Shown here: positions 34,082 to 42,625 of the stretch, piece by piece
Position numbering within the stretch: position 1 is the first letter of the stretch
Layout: every line of letters begins with the position of its first letter
Source: Clostridiales bacterium
GTDB taxonomy: Bacteria > Bacillota > Clostridia > Saccharofermentanales > Saccharofermentanaceae
NCBI GenBank assembly: GCA_017509245.1
Contig: JAFWQC010000012.1
Location: 1-64,000, forward strand
Length of the DNA stretch: 64,000 bases
Direction: 5' to 3'
Position numbers and translations under genes: made by a program
The notes under the pieces: generated by a model
Seen by the model: the letters and a program-made list of their open reading frames with translations, nothing else
Told to the model about the DNA's origin: nothing
Databases searched by the model: none

Positions 34082-35100
34082 GTCAACTCACCCGTAACTG
34101 AAAATCTGTTAACCCTTTCAACAAATTTTTCCACTATATAAATATCCGGATTATCCGGCAGTTCCGTTCTTGCGGCAGCCTCTTCCAGCCTGTGCTCATA
34201 TTCTTCGAGCATCTCATAAAAAGCGCCCGAAAATGTTCCGTCCTCCAGCATATAATCGCCCCGTCTGATCGACAGCAGAAGCGGCAGATCATCCGTCCTG
34301 TGAGTCCTTATCTCACCCTTTTCCAGGATATCTATTGCCATCATAAAAAGCCTGATAAGATGCATGGCGTGCTTGTTCAGGTGGTTATCGTCTTTCTTCT
34401 TATTGCGCTGCCCTATCTTGTCATAATCACGGATCACATTTCTCATCGTTCCCCACATATCCGAATAATCCCTGAGCGGCAGGTGCTTATAATCCGCATC
34501 AACAAAGATCTCCGTATCAAGATCAGGATTCTCCGCCTTGTCGATATAGATCCTTATGGTACCGTTGGCGCTGTTAGCATTCCTCCGGTTGAAATCCTCC
34601 AGCGCATTTCTTACGGAATTGAAAATGTGTTTCTCGCGATCGTTCTGCGGCAGCGTGTCTCTCGCAATCGCATTCTGAAGCCTTCTTAACTGAGCATCAG
34701 CATACCCTCCGAAAGTCTTTATGACGCGCTTGGACAAAAACAGCTGTGTGTTATCGATCAGCTCCTGACCAATCTCAGTCTTTATGAGGTACTGGTCCTC
34801 ATCAAGCCCAAGTATCTCGCAGGTGTTAGGATTGCAGTCAAGAAGCAGCCTTACAAGCTTATTAAAGCCGTAGATAACCGTGTCAGTCTTATCGTCTTCA
34901 TACTGCTCAAACTCCGTCATTCCCAACAGATCCGACGGCATCATTAATGTGCACCCGCGAAAATCTATATCGCTTCCTTCATTGTTGGTGCCATAAGCAT
35001 AACTGCCGCCCAGCCCAAGCAGAATGATGCGGTCACCCAGCCTCTCATTCGTCCTCAGGAAATCATATTCACTTGTATTCATTAATGACTTGAAATCCAT
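34078..35100 (-). CDS. Minimal nucleotidyltransferase (COG3541-like), first of a pair
   Basis: 340 residues. The motif GGSYAYGTNNEGSDIDFRG (about 32-50) carries the G-S helix start and the D-x-D pair. The middle has the conserved KLVRLLLDCNPNTCEILGL and the C-terminal half has NKHAMHLIRLFMMAIDILEKGE, as in its partner's fold group. It is distinct in sequence from the downstream gene, so this is an old pair rather than a recent duplication. GTGAGG precedes the ATG at 35100. The function is unknown; RNA or nucleotide modification, or toxin-like activity, are possibilities by family only. Confidence 0.8.
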   Translation of the reverse strand: MDFKSLMNTSEYDFLRTNERLGDRIILLGLGGSYAYGTNNEGSDIDFRGCTLMMPSDLLGMTEFEQYEDDKTDTVIYGFNKLVRLLLDCNPNTCEILGLDEDQYLIKTEIGQELIDNTQLFLSKRVIKTFGGYADAQLRRLQNAIARDTLPQNDREKHIFNSVRNALEDFNRRNANSANGTIRIYIDKAENPDLDTEIFVDADYKHLPLRDYSDMWGTMRNVIRDYDKIGQRNKKKDDNHLNKHAMHLIRLFMMAIDILEKGEIRTHRTDDLPLLLSIRRGDYMLEDGTFSGAFYEMLEEYEHRLEEAAARTELPDNPDIYIVEKFVERVNRFSVTGELT

Positions 35101-35488
35101 GATTATTCCTCACCGCAAATCAGCCCGAAATCTTCCTAACCCTTCTTACAGTTTTTTACCACCATACTGAACGGTAACTATATATACCCGCTTTTCGTCC
35201 TCATTAATCATATAAATAGCAATATAATTCTCTATAAGCAATAGCTTATATCCTTTTCCCGCATACCGGCCAACAAGAAAACATCCTTCAACTAGTTAAT
35301 TTGGTCCAGCACTCTGTCGCGGTACGCCGTTCTCCCCGCCAAGTAAAAAGACCTTTGCAACTAGTTAATTAGTCCCGCACACAGTTACCGTACGCCGTTC
35401 TCCCCGCCAACAAGAAAACATCCTTCAACTAGTTAATTTGCCGCAGGCAAATTACTGTTCGTACGTTGAAGGATGTTTTCTTAGTTGG
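35101..35488. other. 388-bp intergenic region with tandem and inverted repeats beside tRNA-Arg
   Basis: 35101-35270 holds AT-rich DNA with no clear gene, presumably the promoter of the nucleotidyltransferase pair. 35271-35488 is occupied by three repeat units and a large hairpin, annotated separately. Confidence 0.6.
35271..35480. repeat. Three tandem ~68-bp repeat units
   Basis: Units begin at 35271, 35340 and 35408 (periods 69 and 68). Shared parts are CAACTAGTTAATT and CGTACGCCGTTCTCCCCGCC; units 1 and 3 also share AAGAAAACATCCTTCAAC exactly, where unit 2 has a diverged version. The third unit is cut short by an inverted copy that turns it into a hairpin. Confidence 0.8.
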
Positions 35489-35489
35489 C
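35406..35489 (-). terminator. Nested hairpin directly after tRNA-Arg
   Basis: Outer arms at 35406-35429 and 35465-35489 are complementary over about 24 bp (one extra base). The inner dyad is AGTTAATTTGCC (35431-35442) with GGCAAATTACT (35446-35456). On the minus strand the outer stem ends in a T-rich stretch (TGTTTTCTTG), so it can terminate tRNA transcription. The arm begins at the tRNA 3' end itself. Confidence 0.65.
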
Positions 35490-35560
35490 GCTCCAAGCAG
35501 GAATCGAACCCGCATCTACGGTACCGGAAACCGCTATTCTATCCATTAGACTATTGGAGC
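35489..35560 (-). tRNA. tRNA-Arg (anticodon CCG)
   Basis: 72 nt. Acceptor stem GCTCCAA / TTGGAGC, D-arm with TCTAATGGATAGAA, anticodon stem GCGGT / ACCGT around loop TTCCGGT (anticodon CCG), and T-arm GCGGGTTCGATTCCTGC. CCA is not encoded. It lies between mfd (15 bases away) and the repeat region. Confidence 0.92.
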
Positions 35561-35575
35561 ATTTAACTCTGCGTA

Positions 35576-38500
35576 TTATACATTATCGCCTTCGGGCTTG
35601 TCAGCAGGAGTCCTGTTTTCGCTCAGGATCTTAAGAAGATTGATGATCTCGGATACTGTCTTGTCCTGCTTTGTGGACGAAGGCTTGAAGAGCATGTAGG
35701 GCATGCTTCCCGTGGCGTTGATCGTTACTCTTGCGCCATAGAAATGATCGCGCATCAGTGCGCCCAGTGCCTGCATATCGATCTGAAGGTTCGGGTGCAG
35801 ATAAAGCCTTGTGCCGGCATTCTTTATGGATGCTTTTACAAAGCCCAGAGGACCTGCCATTGACCTTATGAGCGAGATACCGGAGAGGATATAAACTTCT
35901 GCGGGAGCGTCGCCGTAACGGTCCGTGACCTCATCGATGAAATCGCTGTAGCCTTCATAATCAGAGATATCTCCGATACGTCTGTAGCAGCTCATTCTTG
36001 CAGCCTCATCCTGGATGTAGGAAGCAGGAATATATGCGTCGTAATCGACTTCGACGGAGAAGCCGTCGGTGCTCGACTGTGAGTGGCCCGTGATGAGGTC
36101 GGCATCAAGGACTTCGTCTTTGCCGGACTTCAGCAGACGCACTTCCTCATCCAGAAGCCTGCAGTAAAGTTCGTAGCCGATTACATCCATCTGGCCGTGC
36201 TGCTCGGCGCCCAAAAGGCTGCCCGCGCCTCTGACCTCAAGGTCGCGCATCGCGATCCTGACGCCGGAACCAAGCTCCGTGAATTCCCTTAATGCATTAA
36301 GTCTCTTGGATGCTTCCTCGTTGAGGGGGACATCCGCGTTATATGTGATGTAGGCATATGCCTGCCTGTCGGATCTTCCGACGCGGCCCTTAATCTGATA
36401 GAGCTGCGAAAGGCCGAAGCGGTCGGCATTTTCGACGATGAGCGTATTAACATTGGGCATGTCGACGCCGTTTTCGATGATGGTCGTGCAGACCAGAATG
36501 TCATATTTGCCTTCTATGAAGTCGGCGACAACATTTTCGAGACCGTTCTCGGGCATCTGTCCATGTGCGTAAGTCACGCGGACGCCGGGCATGCTTTTCG
36601 CGAGATTATCGGCAACTTTATCGATATCAGACGTTCTGTTGTAGAGATAGAAGATCTGGCCGCCCCTTGCGATCTCACGCATGCAGGCCTGGATAACAAT
36701 CTGTTCGTCGTAGCCCAGGACATAGGTCTGGACGGCGCGTCTGTTGAACGGCGCTTCCTCAAGAACGGAGATATCCCTGATGCCGGACAAAGACATGTGA
36801 AGCGTACGCGGAATAGGCGTTGCGGAGAGCGACAGCACGTCAACATCCGTCTTCATGGACTTGATCTTCTCTTTATGGTTGACGCCGAATCTCTGCTCCT
36901 CGTCGACGACGAGAAGGCCCAGATGCGGCGGTCTTACGTCATTTGAAAGAACTCTGTGCGTGCCGATGATTACATCGATCCTGCCGTTCTTGATATCGAT
37001 GAGATTCTGTTTTATCTGCGCCTGCGGAACGAATCTTGAGAGCATGCATACGTTAACGGGGAAATCCTTTACCCTGTTCATGAAGTTCTCGTAATGCTGC
37101 TGCGCGAGAAGCGTTGTCGGCGCGAGCATTATTACCTGCCTGCCGTTCATTACCGACTTGAACATCGCTCTGAAAGCGACCTCTGTCTTGCCGAATCCGA
37201 CGTCTCCGCAAAGAAGCCTGTCCATGGGCTTCTCGGATTCCATGTCCGCTTTTATCTCGTGGACGGCGCGGAGCTGGTCATCTGTCTCGACGAACGGGAA
37301 CCTGTCTTCAAAAAGCTTCTGCTGCTCTTCGTCAGGAGCACACGCAAAACCCTTGTTTACGCTTCTTGCGGCGTAGATCTTAAGAAGGTCATAAGCGACT
37401 TTCTTGATAGCTTCCCTTGCACGCGATACGGACTTTTTCCACTCGTCGCCGCCAAGCCTTGAGAGCTTGGGCTCCCTCTCGCCCGGTCCGACATATTTCT
37501 GGAGCGAATCGAGATTCTCGGGAAGGATATAGAGCGTCTCGCCCTTTGCGTAGGTGAGCTTAAGATAGTCCTTCCTGATATCTCCGACCTTCATGTTGAT
37601 GAGGCCTTCGTAGCGGCCTACACCGTGCGTGTCGTGAACAACATAATCGCCCGGCGCGATATCGCTGAAGAACTGTATCCTGTTGCCGCCCTTTTTCTTC
37701 TTGTCGGGGCGCTTTTGTTCAGAGCCGTAAAGCTCCTGCTCGCCTAAGACCGTTATCCCCAGCTTCGGATAGGTAAATCCTGCCGGGAGCGGCGCATCGA
37801 TAATGCCGGCAAAACAGTCGTATTCAGCAAGACGCTCTTTGAGCTGCTCGTAACGTCTGCCGTGATGGGCAGCCATATAAACATTCTTATTGGCCTTGAG
37901 AAGCGCTGCGAGCTCTTCCGAACGGCCCGAAAAGTTATCGGCGGGAAATCCTGATACCGTATATGTCGTTCCGCCCGGCAAACCGTTGCCCGATGACTGG
38001 AACATGGACAATGTAACAATGTTATTCAGCTTATCCAGGGCCACCATCATCTTCGAAAGGTTCGTCATGGCAGACGGAGAACACGTCGGCGCAATGCCGA
38101 TCTCAAATGAATCGCGGCACCTTTGTGCATATTCGCCCGCATAGGAATTCATTCTTGCGTCTATGTCGACCATCTCGTCAGCAAAGAACACAACTTTATC
38201 ACTGTTAACATAGTCGATCGCAGTCTCAAAATCCTTGAGAAACAGGCCTGTCCAGCGTGCGACGCCGGAAGGTTCTACACCGTTTCTGATCTTCTCGGCA
38301 TCACCCGTGGCCGTCCTTGATAAAAGCTCGGCCGCACGCCTTACTTCCCTCGTGGCGGTATTCATTTTCGCGAGATCTTCCTGAACACGGGACAAGATGA
38401 GATCAGCAATCTCATCACGCTTATCTTCCGGGAAAGCGTAAATGGAAGCAGGTACGGCCATGGTGTCCTCAAGCTGGCCTGTCGATCTCTGGGTCTCCCT

Positions 38501-39133
38501 GTCGAATGTCTTTATCTGGTCTATCTCGGTATCGAAAAAACTGATTCTCACAGGCTCCGTATATGACGGTGAATAGATGTCGACGATGTCGCCTCTTACC
38601 GAGAACTCGCCCTTCTCCATTACCTGCGGAACATTCTCATAACCGTTTAAAAGAAGAGCGGAGACAAGATCGTCACGGTCAAATTCCATACCGACCTTAA
38701 GCTTTATGATGCGGTCAGCAAACACCTTTGCCGGCTCAAGTTTATTCAGCAGGGCGCCCGCGGTGATAACTGCAGCCCCGAATCCGCCCGTAACAAGCTC
38801 TGAGAGCGCACCGGATCTCGTAAGCTCTAATTCCCTCGAAGAAGCCTCAGCGCTCACGAGAGACAGCTCTGAGGGCGTTAAAATGGTAACAGGGCCGTCA
38901 GTAAATGCCGCGCAGTAAGAAGCGGTGGTTCTTGCCCTGGCGCTGTCCGGTTCGATAAAGACTGCTTTTCGATCACAAAGACGCGCAAGAGCCATCGCAA
39001 CATAGACCTTCTGTTCAGCACAGAGGCCGGTGATGTTAAGATGCTTTCCCGTCTTGAGACTTGAGGAAAATTCCGAGGCGAGCTCTTTGTCGGATTCGAT
39101 CCTGCCAAGAAGCTCTGTTAAACCATTATCCAT
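35576..39133 (-). CDS. mfd: Transcription-repair coupling factor
   Basis: 1185 residues, the usual length. The N-terminal UvrB-like domains (about 1-340) are followed by the RNA-polymerase interaction domain (GDYVVHDTHGVGRYEG ... YAKGETLYILPENL), then the translocase with Walker A CGDVGFGKTE, DEEQ box VVDEEQRFGV, SATPIPRT, and motif VI RVGRSDRQAYAY, and finally the C-terminal TRCF domain. It removes RNA polymerase stalled at DNA lesions and recruits UvrA. The start ATG lies inside the end of pth (8-base overlap), so pth-mfd are cotranscribed. Confidence 0.95.
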   Translation of the reverse strand: MDNGLTELLGRIESDKELASEFSSSLKTGKHLNITGLCAEQKVYVAMALARLCDRKAVFIEPDSARARTTASYCAAFTDGPVTILTPSELSLVSAEASSRELELTRSGALSELVTGGFGAAVITAGALLNKLEPAKVFADRIIKLKVGMEFDRDDLVSALLLNGYENVPQVMEKGEFSVRGDIVDIYSPSYTEPVRISFFDTEIDQIKTFDRETQRSTGQLEDTMAVPASIYAFPEDKRDEIADLILSRVQEDLAKMNTATREVRRAAELLSRTATGDAEKIRNGVEPSGVARWTGLFLKDFETAIDYVNSDKVVFFADEMVDIDARMNSYAGEYAQRCRDSFEIGIAPTCSPSAMTNLSKMMVALDKLNNIVTLSMFQSSGNGLPGGTTYTVSGFPADNFSGRSEELAALLKANKNVYMAAHHGRRYEQLKERLAEYDCFAGIIDAPLPAGFTYPKLGITVLGEQELYGSEQKRPDKKKKGGNRIQFFSDIAPGDYVVHDTHGVGRYEGLINMKVGDIRKDYLKLTYAKGETLYILPENLDSLQKYVGPGEREPKLSRLGGDEWKKSVSRAREAIKKVAYDLLKIYAARSVNKGFACAPDEEQQKLFEDRFPFVETDDQLRAVHEIKADMESEKPMDRLLCGDVGFGKTEVAFRAMFKSVMNGRQVIMLAPTTLLAQQHYENFMNRVKDFPVNVCMLSRFVPQAQIKQNLIDIKNGRIDVIIGTHRVLSNDVRPPHLGLLVVDEEQRFGVNHKEKIKSMKTDVDVLSLSATPIPRTLHMSLSGIRDISVLEEAPFNRRAVQTYVLGYDEQIVIQACMREIARGGQIFYLYNRTSDIDKVADNLAKSMPGVRVTYAHGQMPENGLENVVADFIEGKYDILVCTTIIENGVDMPNVNTLIVENADRFGLSQLYQIKGRVGRSDRQAYAYITYNADVPLNEEASKRLNALREFTELGSGVRIAMRDLEVRGAGSLLGAEQHGQMDVIGYELYCRLLDEEVRLLKSGKDEVLDADLITGHSQSSTDGFSVEVDYDAYIPASYIQDEAARMSCYRRIGDISDYEGYSDFIDEVTDRYGDAPAEVYILSGISLIRSMAGPLGFVKASIKNAGTRLYLHPNLQIDMQALGALMRDHFYGARVTINATGSMPYMLFKPSSTKQDKTVSEIINLLKILSENRTPADKPEGDNV

Positions 39134-39656
39134 TGGAGATGATCTCCTCGACCGCCTCGCACGCTTTCACGAAGGCTTCGTTCATCATGGGACGGTCATC
39201 CTTCGGAACTTCGGATAATACATAGTTAACGAGCTCCCAGTTCTCCGGAACGGGACCCGTGCCGATCCTTACTCTCGGAAATTCTTCCGTTCCGAGGAGC
39301 TGGACGCAGGATCTCATGCCGTTATGCGTTCCCGCACTGCCCTTGCCCCTGGTCCTTATCGTACCCTTTGCTATATCGATATCGTCATAAATCGTGATGA
39401 TGTTCTTAGGCGGAACCTTATAGAACCTGGATATCTCCACAAGACATTCACCGGAATTGTTCATGTAAGTGGTGGGCTTTATGATAATTACATCCTGCCC
39501 GTTTATCTTACCCTTGCCCCAAAGGCCTTTATACTTCTCTTTACCCAGAAAAATACCATGCTTTTCAGCGAGCATATCCACAGCGAGATAGCCCATATTG
39601 TGCCATGTGTAAAGATACTGTTTGCCCGGATTGCCGAGCCCGGCTACTATCCACAT
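39126..39656 (-). CDS. pth: Peptidyl-tRNA hydrolase
   Basis: 176 residues. Conserved marks are VAGLGNPGKQYLYTWHNMGY with the catalytic His (about residue 19), KPTTYMNNSGE, and YDDIDIAKGTIRTRGKGSAGTHNGMRS. It recycles peptidyl-tRNA released by stalled ribosomes. It sits between glmU (19 bases upstream) and mfd (overlapping), the classical Firmicute glmU-pth-mfd order (without prs here). Confidence 0.95.
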   Translation of the reverse strand: MWIVAGLGNPGKQYLYTWHNMGYLAVDMLAEKHGIFLGKEKYKGLWGKGKINGQDVIIIKPTTYMNNSGECLVEISRFYKVPPKNIITIYDDIDIAKGTIRTRGKGSAGTHNGMRSCVQLLGTEEFPRVRIGTGPVPENWELVNYVLSEVPKDDRPMMNEAFVKACEAVEEIISNG

Positions 39657-39675
39657 CCTTATGACCCCGTATGAA

Positions 39676-41091
39676 TCAGACCTCGGAACGCCTGTCGTCG
39701 AGTCTTATGTAATTCTCACCTCTCATACGGCTCTTGTCGGCAACCCAGTTCTCTTTATTAAGCTGCTTGGATCTGCCGATACCGAGTGAGAGCGCGGGAA
39801 CGTCGGATGTGATCGTGGAACCTGCCGCAATGTAGCAGTCCTTGCCCAAAACGACGGAAGAAACGATATTGGAGTTGCCTCCGATAAATACGTTATCCTC
39901 GATCGTACAGCCGATCTTGTCCTGACCGTCGAAGTTACATGTAACTGTACCGCATCCGAAGTTAACGTTGCGGCCGACCTTGGAGTCACCGATATAAGTA
40001 AGGTGACGGGCTCTTGTGTATTCGCCGATATCAGAACCCTTGACCTCAACATAAGCACCGAGCGTGACATGATCGTCGATCTTGGATTCAGGTCTGATAT
40101 GCGTATAAGGTCCGATACGGCAGTCCTTGCCGATCGTGCTTGAAGAAACTATTGAATTATCTACGACGGTGCCGTCACCGATATCAGAGCAGTCGATTCT
40201 GGTATTCTCTCCGATGATGCAGTCCTCACCGATATTGGTGTTGCCGATAAGTGTTGTGCCCGGAAGGATTACGGTATCCTGTCCGATCTCAACCGCATAA
40301 TGGATCCATGTGGCATTGGGATCAACGATCTCGACGCCGTTCCTCATGTGGCGGTCAATGATCCTGTGGTTCATTATGTCTCTTACCTGTGCAAGCTGGA
40401 TCCTGTCGTTAACTCCCCTTGTATCGTCGAAATCACATACAACGGCACCTACGGTAAAGCCGTCATTAATAAGGATTCCGATGGTATCTGTAAGGTAATA
40501 CTCTTTCTGCGCATTATTAGCGCCGATCCTTCCCAATGCGGAAAGAAGCAGCGGTGTCTTGAACACATACATGGACGAGTTGATCTCTTTTACCTTGAGC
40601 TCGTCTTCTGTGCAGTCCTTGTGCTCAACGATCTTGATAACGTTGCCGTCCTTGCCTCTAATGATCCTTCCGTAACCTGTCGGATCGTCAGCCTCTGCAG
40701 TGATAAGGATGGCTGCGCAGTTGGAAGATGCCGATTCAAATGCATCCAGAGCCTTCTTGATGGTATCTGCTGATACCATCGGGCAGTCACCGGGAAGAAC
40801 GATCGTAAGACCGTCTCTGCCCTCAAGGAAAGGAGCCGCCTGCATAACGGCATGGCCTGTACCTCTCTGTTCCTCCTGAAGCACATACGCGACATTCTCG
40901 CCTAAGATGCTTCTTATCTCTGATTGCTGTTCACCTACTATATATACCTGATCCTGGCAGCCTGACTCGAAAAGAGCATCAGCCACCCATTGGATAATCG
41001 GTTTGCCCGACACCTGGAACACGACCTTCGAATGCTTGGACTTCATTCTCGTGCTTTTTCCTGCCGCCATAACAACCGCACTGATTTCCAT
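39676..41091 (-). CDS. glmU: Bifunctional UDP-GlcNAc pyrophosphorylase / GlcN-1-P acetyltransferase
   Basis: 471 residues. The N-terminal uridylyltransferase domain has VMAAGKSTRMKS and VLPGDCPMVS (about 98-107). The C-terminal left-handed beta-helix is a hexapeptide-repeat acetyltransferase (TTLIGNTNIGEDCIIGENTR style repeats, then RHLTYIGDSKVG and NFDGQDKIGCTIEDNVFIG, where FDG replaces the more usual YDG). It makes UDP-N-acetylglucosamine for peptidoglycan. It is first in the glmU-pth-mfd transcript. Confidence 0.95.
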   Translation of the reverse strand: MEISAVVMAAGKSTRMKSKHSKVVFQVSGKPIIQWVADALFESGCQDQVYIVGEQQSEIRSILGENVAYVLQEEQRGTGHAVMQAAPFLEGRDGLTIVLPGDCPMVSADTIKKALDAFESASSNCAAILITAEADDPTGYGRIIRGKDGNVIKIVEHKDCTEDELKVKEINSSMYVFKTPLLLSALGRIGANNAQKEYYLTDTIGILINDGFTVGAVVCDFDDTRGVNDRIQLAQVRDIMNHRIIDRHMRNGVEIVDPNATWIHYAVEIGQDTVILPGTTLIGNTNIGEDCIIGENTRIDCSDIGDGTVVDNSIVSSSTIGKDCRIGPYTHIRPESKIDDHVTLGAYVEVKGSDIGEYTRARHLTYIGDSKVGRNVNFGCGTVTCNFDGQDKIGCTIEDNVFIGGNSNIVSSVVLGKDCYIAAGSTITSDVPALSLGIGRSKQLNKENWVADKSRMRGENYIRLDDRRSEV

Positions 41092-41183
41092 AAATTGACC
41101 TCTGAAAATGAAATATTCGGGAATACCCTTATTCGGAATTACCCTTAGTATTATAGCAAATCCATTCTTCTAATTAAATGAGA

Positions 41184-41216
41184 AGCCCTGCACTTTATGG
41201 GACAAAGTGCAGGGAC
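41184..41216 (-). terminator. Hairpin after ldh
   Basis: Perfect 11-bp stem CCCTGCACTTT / AAAGTGCAGGG (41214-41204 with 41196-41186). The minus-strand T-run is interrupted (CTTCTCATTT); the plus side reads ACTTTTAC. Probably it terminates ldh transcription. Confidence 0.65.
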
Positions 41217-41268
41217 TTTTACATTTCTTATATGATCACTAAGAGCCGTCAAATATGACTTTCTCTTA

Positions 41269-42222
41269 TCAGAGACCCTCAACGGAAGCGATAGCCTCAC
41301 GCATATTTGCCTCAGATTTCTTGAGGAGAGCGTACTCTTCATCAGTAAGACGCATGTCGATGATCTTATCAACGCCGTTAGCACCGATGAGTGCAGGAAC
41401 GTCAAGAGTAACACCATTGATGCCGTACTCGCCGTTAAGTCTTGTGGCAACTGTTCTGATAGTGTGCTCGTCTTCTGTGATGGATCTTAAAAGTGTTGCA
41501 GCACTTACAGCGATACCGTTGAATGTAGCACCCTTGAGCTTGATGATCTGAGCGCCGGAAGACTTTGTCTGCTGTGCGATCTCATCCTTAACATCCTGTC
41601 CGAAAGGTACGCCGATAGCTTCTGCATACTCGTCAATACCCATACCTGCAACGTGTGTATGGCTCCATACAGGGAACTGTGTCTCACCATGCTCGCCGAG
41701 GATATAACCGTGAACGTTTCTTACGTCAACGCCGAGCTTTCTGGAGATAAGGACTCTGAAACGTGCGGAGTCGAGGTTTGTGCCGGAACCGATGATCTTG
41801 TTTGACGGAAGTCCGGACCACTCTGCAACCTTATATGTTACGAGGTCGCAAGGATTGGAGATGACCATGATGACACCCTTGTTGTAGTGTTCCATGATGC
41901 TGTCTGTGATAGTGTGTGCGAGCTTGACGTTCTTCTTTGCGAGGTCAAGTCTTGTCTCTCCTTCTTTTCTCGGAATGCCTGCAGTGATGATGATGCAGTC
42001 TGCATCCTTAACATCAGAATAATCGCCTGCGTGAATGTACATATCACCGATGAACGGAAGTCCGTGGCTGATATCAAGAGCTTCACCTAATGCCTTTTCC
42101 TTATTGACATCAATAAGAACGAGCTCAGAGCAGAGCTGCTGCATTGCGATTGCGAAAGCGGTTGTTGATCCTACCGCACCTGCGCCGATAATGGCGACCT
42201 TAGTTCCTTCTTGTTTATACAT
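41269..42222 (-). CDS. ldh: L-lactate dehydrogenase
   Basis: 317 residues. It has the NAD-binding motif GAGAVGSTTAFAI (about 14-26), VLIDVNKEKA with the Asp that selects NAD, the substrate loop ending at GIPRKEGETR with the catalytic-loop Arg, SNPCDLVTY, and the active-site HGETQFP containing the catalytic His. The residue pattern fits lactate rather than malate dehydrogenase (no RKPG(M/K)xR malate loop). It reduces pyruvate to L-lactate in fermentation. It is monocistronic. A 9-bp dyad (42250-42294) lies between the start and the likely promoter. Confidence 0.93.
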   Translation of the reverse strand: MYKQEGTKVAIIGAGAVGSTTAFAIAMQQLCSELVLIDVNKEKALGEALDISHGLPFIGDMYIHAGDYSDVKDADCIIITAGIPRKEGETRLDLAKKNVKLAHTITDSIMEHYNKGVIMVISNPCDLVTYKVAEWSGLPSNKIIGSGTNLDSARFRVLISRKLGVDVRNVHGYILGEHGETQFPVWSHTHVAGMGIDEYAEAIGVPFGQDVKDEIAQQTKSSGAQIIKLKGATFNGIAVSAATLLRSITEDEHTIRTVATRLNGEYGINGVTLDVPALIGANGVDKIIDMRLTDEEYALLKKSEANMREAIASVEGL

Positions 42223-42625
42223 AGCTTTAATGCCCCCTTTTGTAGCAATACGAATAATATCAAGAACCCTCTTTCAAATAAAGTCATTATTCGTTAGGAT
42301 TTTTACCTAAAATTTGCTCTGGGAAAATGCCCTGAAAGTGTATTTTGATAATTTGATAATCAAAGTTTTTCCTTGATTTTGCAGGGTTTTACGGGCTTTT
42401 TGGTCCTTTTAATCGAATTGACGGTTTTTACAAGAGCAGAGATAATGAATTCATAGAAGAGGCACTACCCAACAGGCGGTTGTCCTCAGTGATCAGGTTA
42501 AAAAATAACCGCACTTTGGGCGGGGGCGGCTTATTTCTTTGTTTTAGAACAAAGATCAACAAAAACGGCGCAAGACCATTGGTCCTACGCCGCTTAATTA
42601 TTCAATTATATTCCGCTTAAGAGGA
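42223..42625. other. 403-bp intergenic region (ldh upstream and thrS terminator)
   Basis: It holds the dyad ACGAATAAT / ATTATTCGT (42250-42258, 42286-42294), AT-rich DNA up to 42420, a GCGGTT / AACCGC dyad near 42474-42513, and the thrS terminator at 42561-42594. No gene or known RNA is recognised. Confidence 0.45.
42561..42594 (-). terminator. Intrinsic terminator of thrS
   Basis: GCGGCGTAGGACC pairs imperfectly with GGTCTTGCGCCGT, followed by TTTTTG on the minus strand, about 32 bases after the stop codon. Confidence 0.8.

Noticed and set aside
35271..35489. CRISPR array next to tRNA-Arg
   Set aside because: Only three diverged units with internal variation and no unique spacers between exact repeats; the third unit is part of a hairpin.
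42440..42560. 6S-like or SRP-like small RNA between ldh and thrS
   Set aside because: Only a short GCGGTT / AACCGC dyad is visible; the long paired frame and conserved loops of those RNAs are not.
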